Positions 14,940 to 15,040 of a stretch of DNA of 15,040 bases are shown here, piece by piece. Each line of letters starts with the position of its first letter. The stretch's first letter is position 1. The notes beneath the pieces are model-generated. The model had not been told where the DNA came from and searched no databases. It saw nothing but the letters and a program-made list of their open reading frames with translations. The position numbers and the translations under genes were made by a program. This stretch comes from an uncultured Prevotellaceae bacterium (GTDB taxonomy: Bacteria; Bacteroidota; Bacteroidia; Bacteroidales; Bacteroidaceae), in the NCBI GenBank assembly GCA_937900485.1, contig CALCEL010000054.1, positions 1 to 15,040 of the forward strand, in the 5' to 3' direction.

Positions 14940-15040
14940 TCGTCCCTCATAAAGCCCCCTTTCCAGTTCATGCATCCGCATAGCTAGAATTTGCAAAACA
15001 CAATGACTGATTGTCAAGCCTATTTTGGTTCAAAATACCC
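14940..15040. other. Right edge, no gene seen
   Basis: No coding region or T-run terminator is recognisable after the peptidase stop. A 7-base perfect inverted repeat, TATTTTG (15021-15027) and CAAAATA (15031-15037), lies at the edge around a 3-base loop. The 9-mer CCGCATAGC at 14976-14984 also occurs at 13457-13465 on the other side of the peptidase gene. Confidence 0.4.

Noticed and set aside
12543..15017. An 824-codon minus-strand open frame covering the peptidase region
   Set aside because: Its first ~500 codons are antisense to the S41 peptidase, which has a signal peptide and family motifs. The antisense translation is a Val/Gly/Ala/Asp-rich composition typical of GC-rich shadow frames, and it starts with TTG. 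Only the part from about 13439 down is kept as a gene.
1..15040. CRISPR array, insertion sequence, integrase or toxin-antitoxin pair
   Set aside because: I saw no regularly spaced repeats, transposase or integrase motifs, or paired small genes on either strand.

Overview
The window reads as chromosomal DNA of a member of the Bacteroidales, most likely a Prevotella- or Bacteroides-like anaerobe. The evidence is the complete Bat (Bacteroides aerotolerance) operon in its usual order, two promoters with the Bacteroidetes -7 box TAnnTTTG, A/T-rich leaders without strong Shine-Dalgarno sites, and an outer-membrane protein with the TARFVGMGGA-type start common in this phylum. The genus cannot be fixed from the sequence alone.

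Layout. Nearly everything is on the minus strand and is read right to left. From 12272 down to 3853 lie eight tightly packed genes: a MoxR-type AAA+ ATPase, a DUF58 protein, a short BatD-like membrane protein, BatA and BatB (von Willebrand A proteins with intact MIDAS residues), BatC (TPR, poly-Gln), BatD (Ig-like oxygen-tolerance protein) and BatE (TPR plus SH3-like domain). A PAP2 phosphatase (3801-3100) follows and may be co-transcribed. After a 100-base gap with its own strong promoter and a palindromic site comes a second unit: an unusual aromatic- and Ser/Arg/Gly-rich secreted protein (2997-2005) and a FadL/OmpP1-like outer-membrane protein (1934-387), closed by an intrinsic terminator. 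The left 320 bases hold no gene I can support, but carry a second minus-strand terminator and several hairpins.

On the right, a Cys- and Tyr-rich unrecognised gene (12543-13439, minus, A/T-rich) lies head to head with a GC-rich plus-strand S41-family peptidase (13500-14939). Base composition jumps exactly at the peptidase start, and the reading frame of the unknown gene runs on under it. This suggests the peptidase gene arrived separately and may have displaced the 5' end of its neighbour.

How the genes work together. MoxR and DUF58/BatA/BatB pair an AAA+ ATPase with membrane-anchored vWA proteins, and BatC/D/E add TPR and Ig-like envelope domains; this assembly is linked to envelope and oxygen-stress fitness, but its molecular task is not settled. 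The Bat locus itself is well known. The parts most worth a second look are the aromatic-rich protein with its palindromic promoter, the peptidase/unknown-gene junction, and the structured segment at the left edge.
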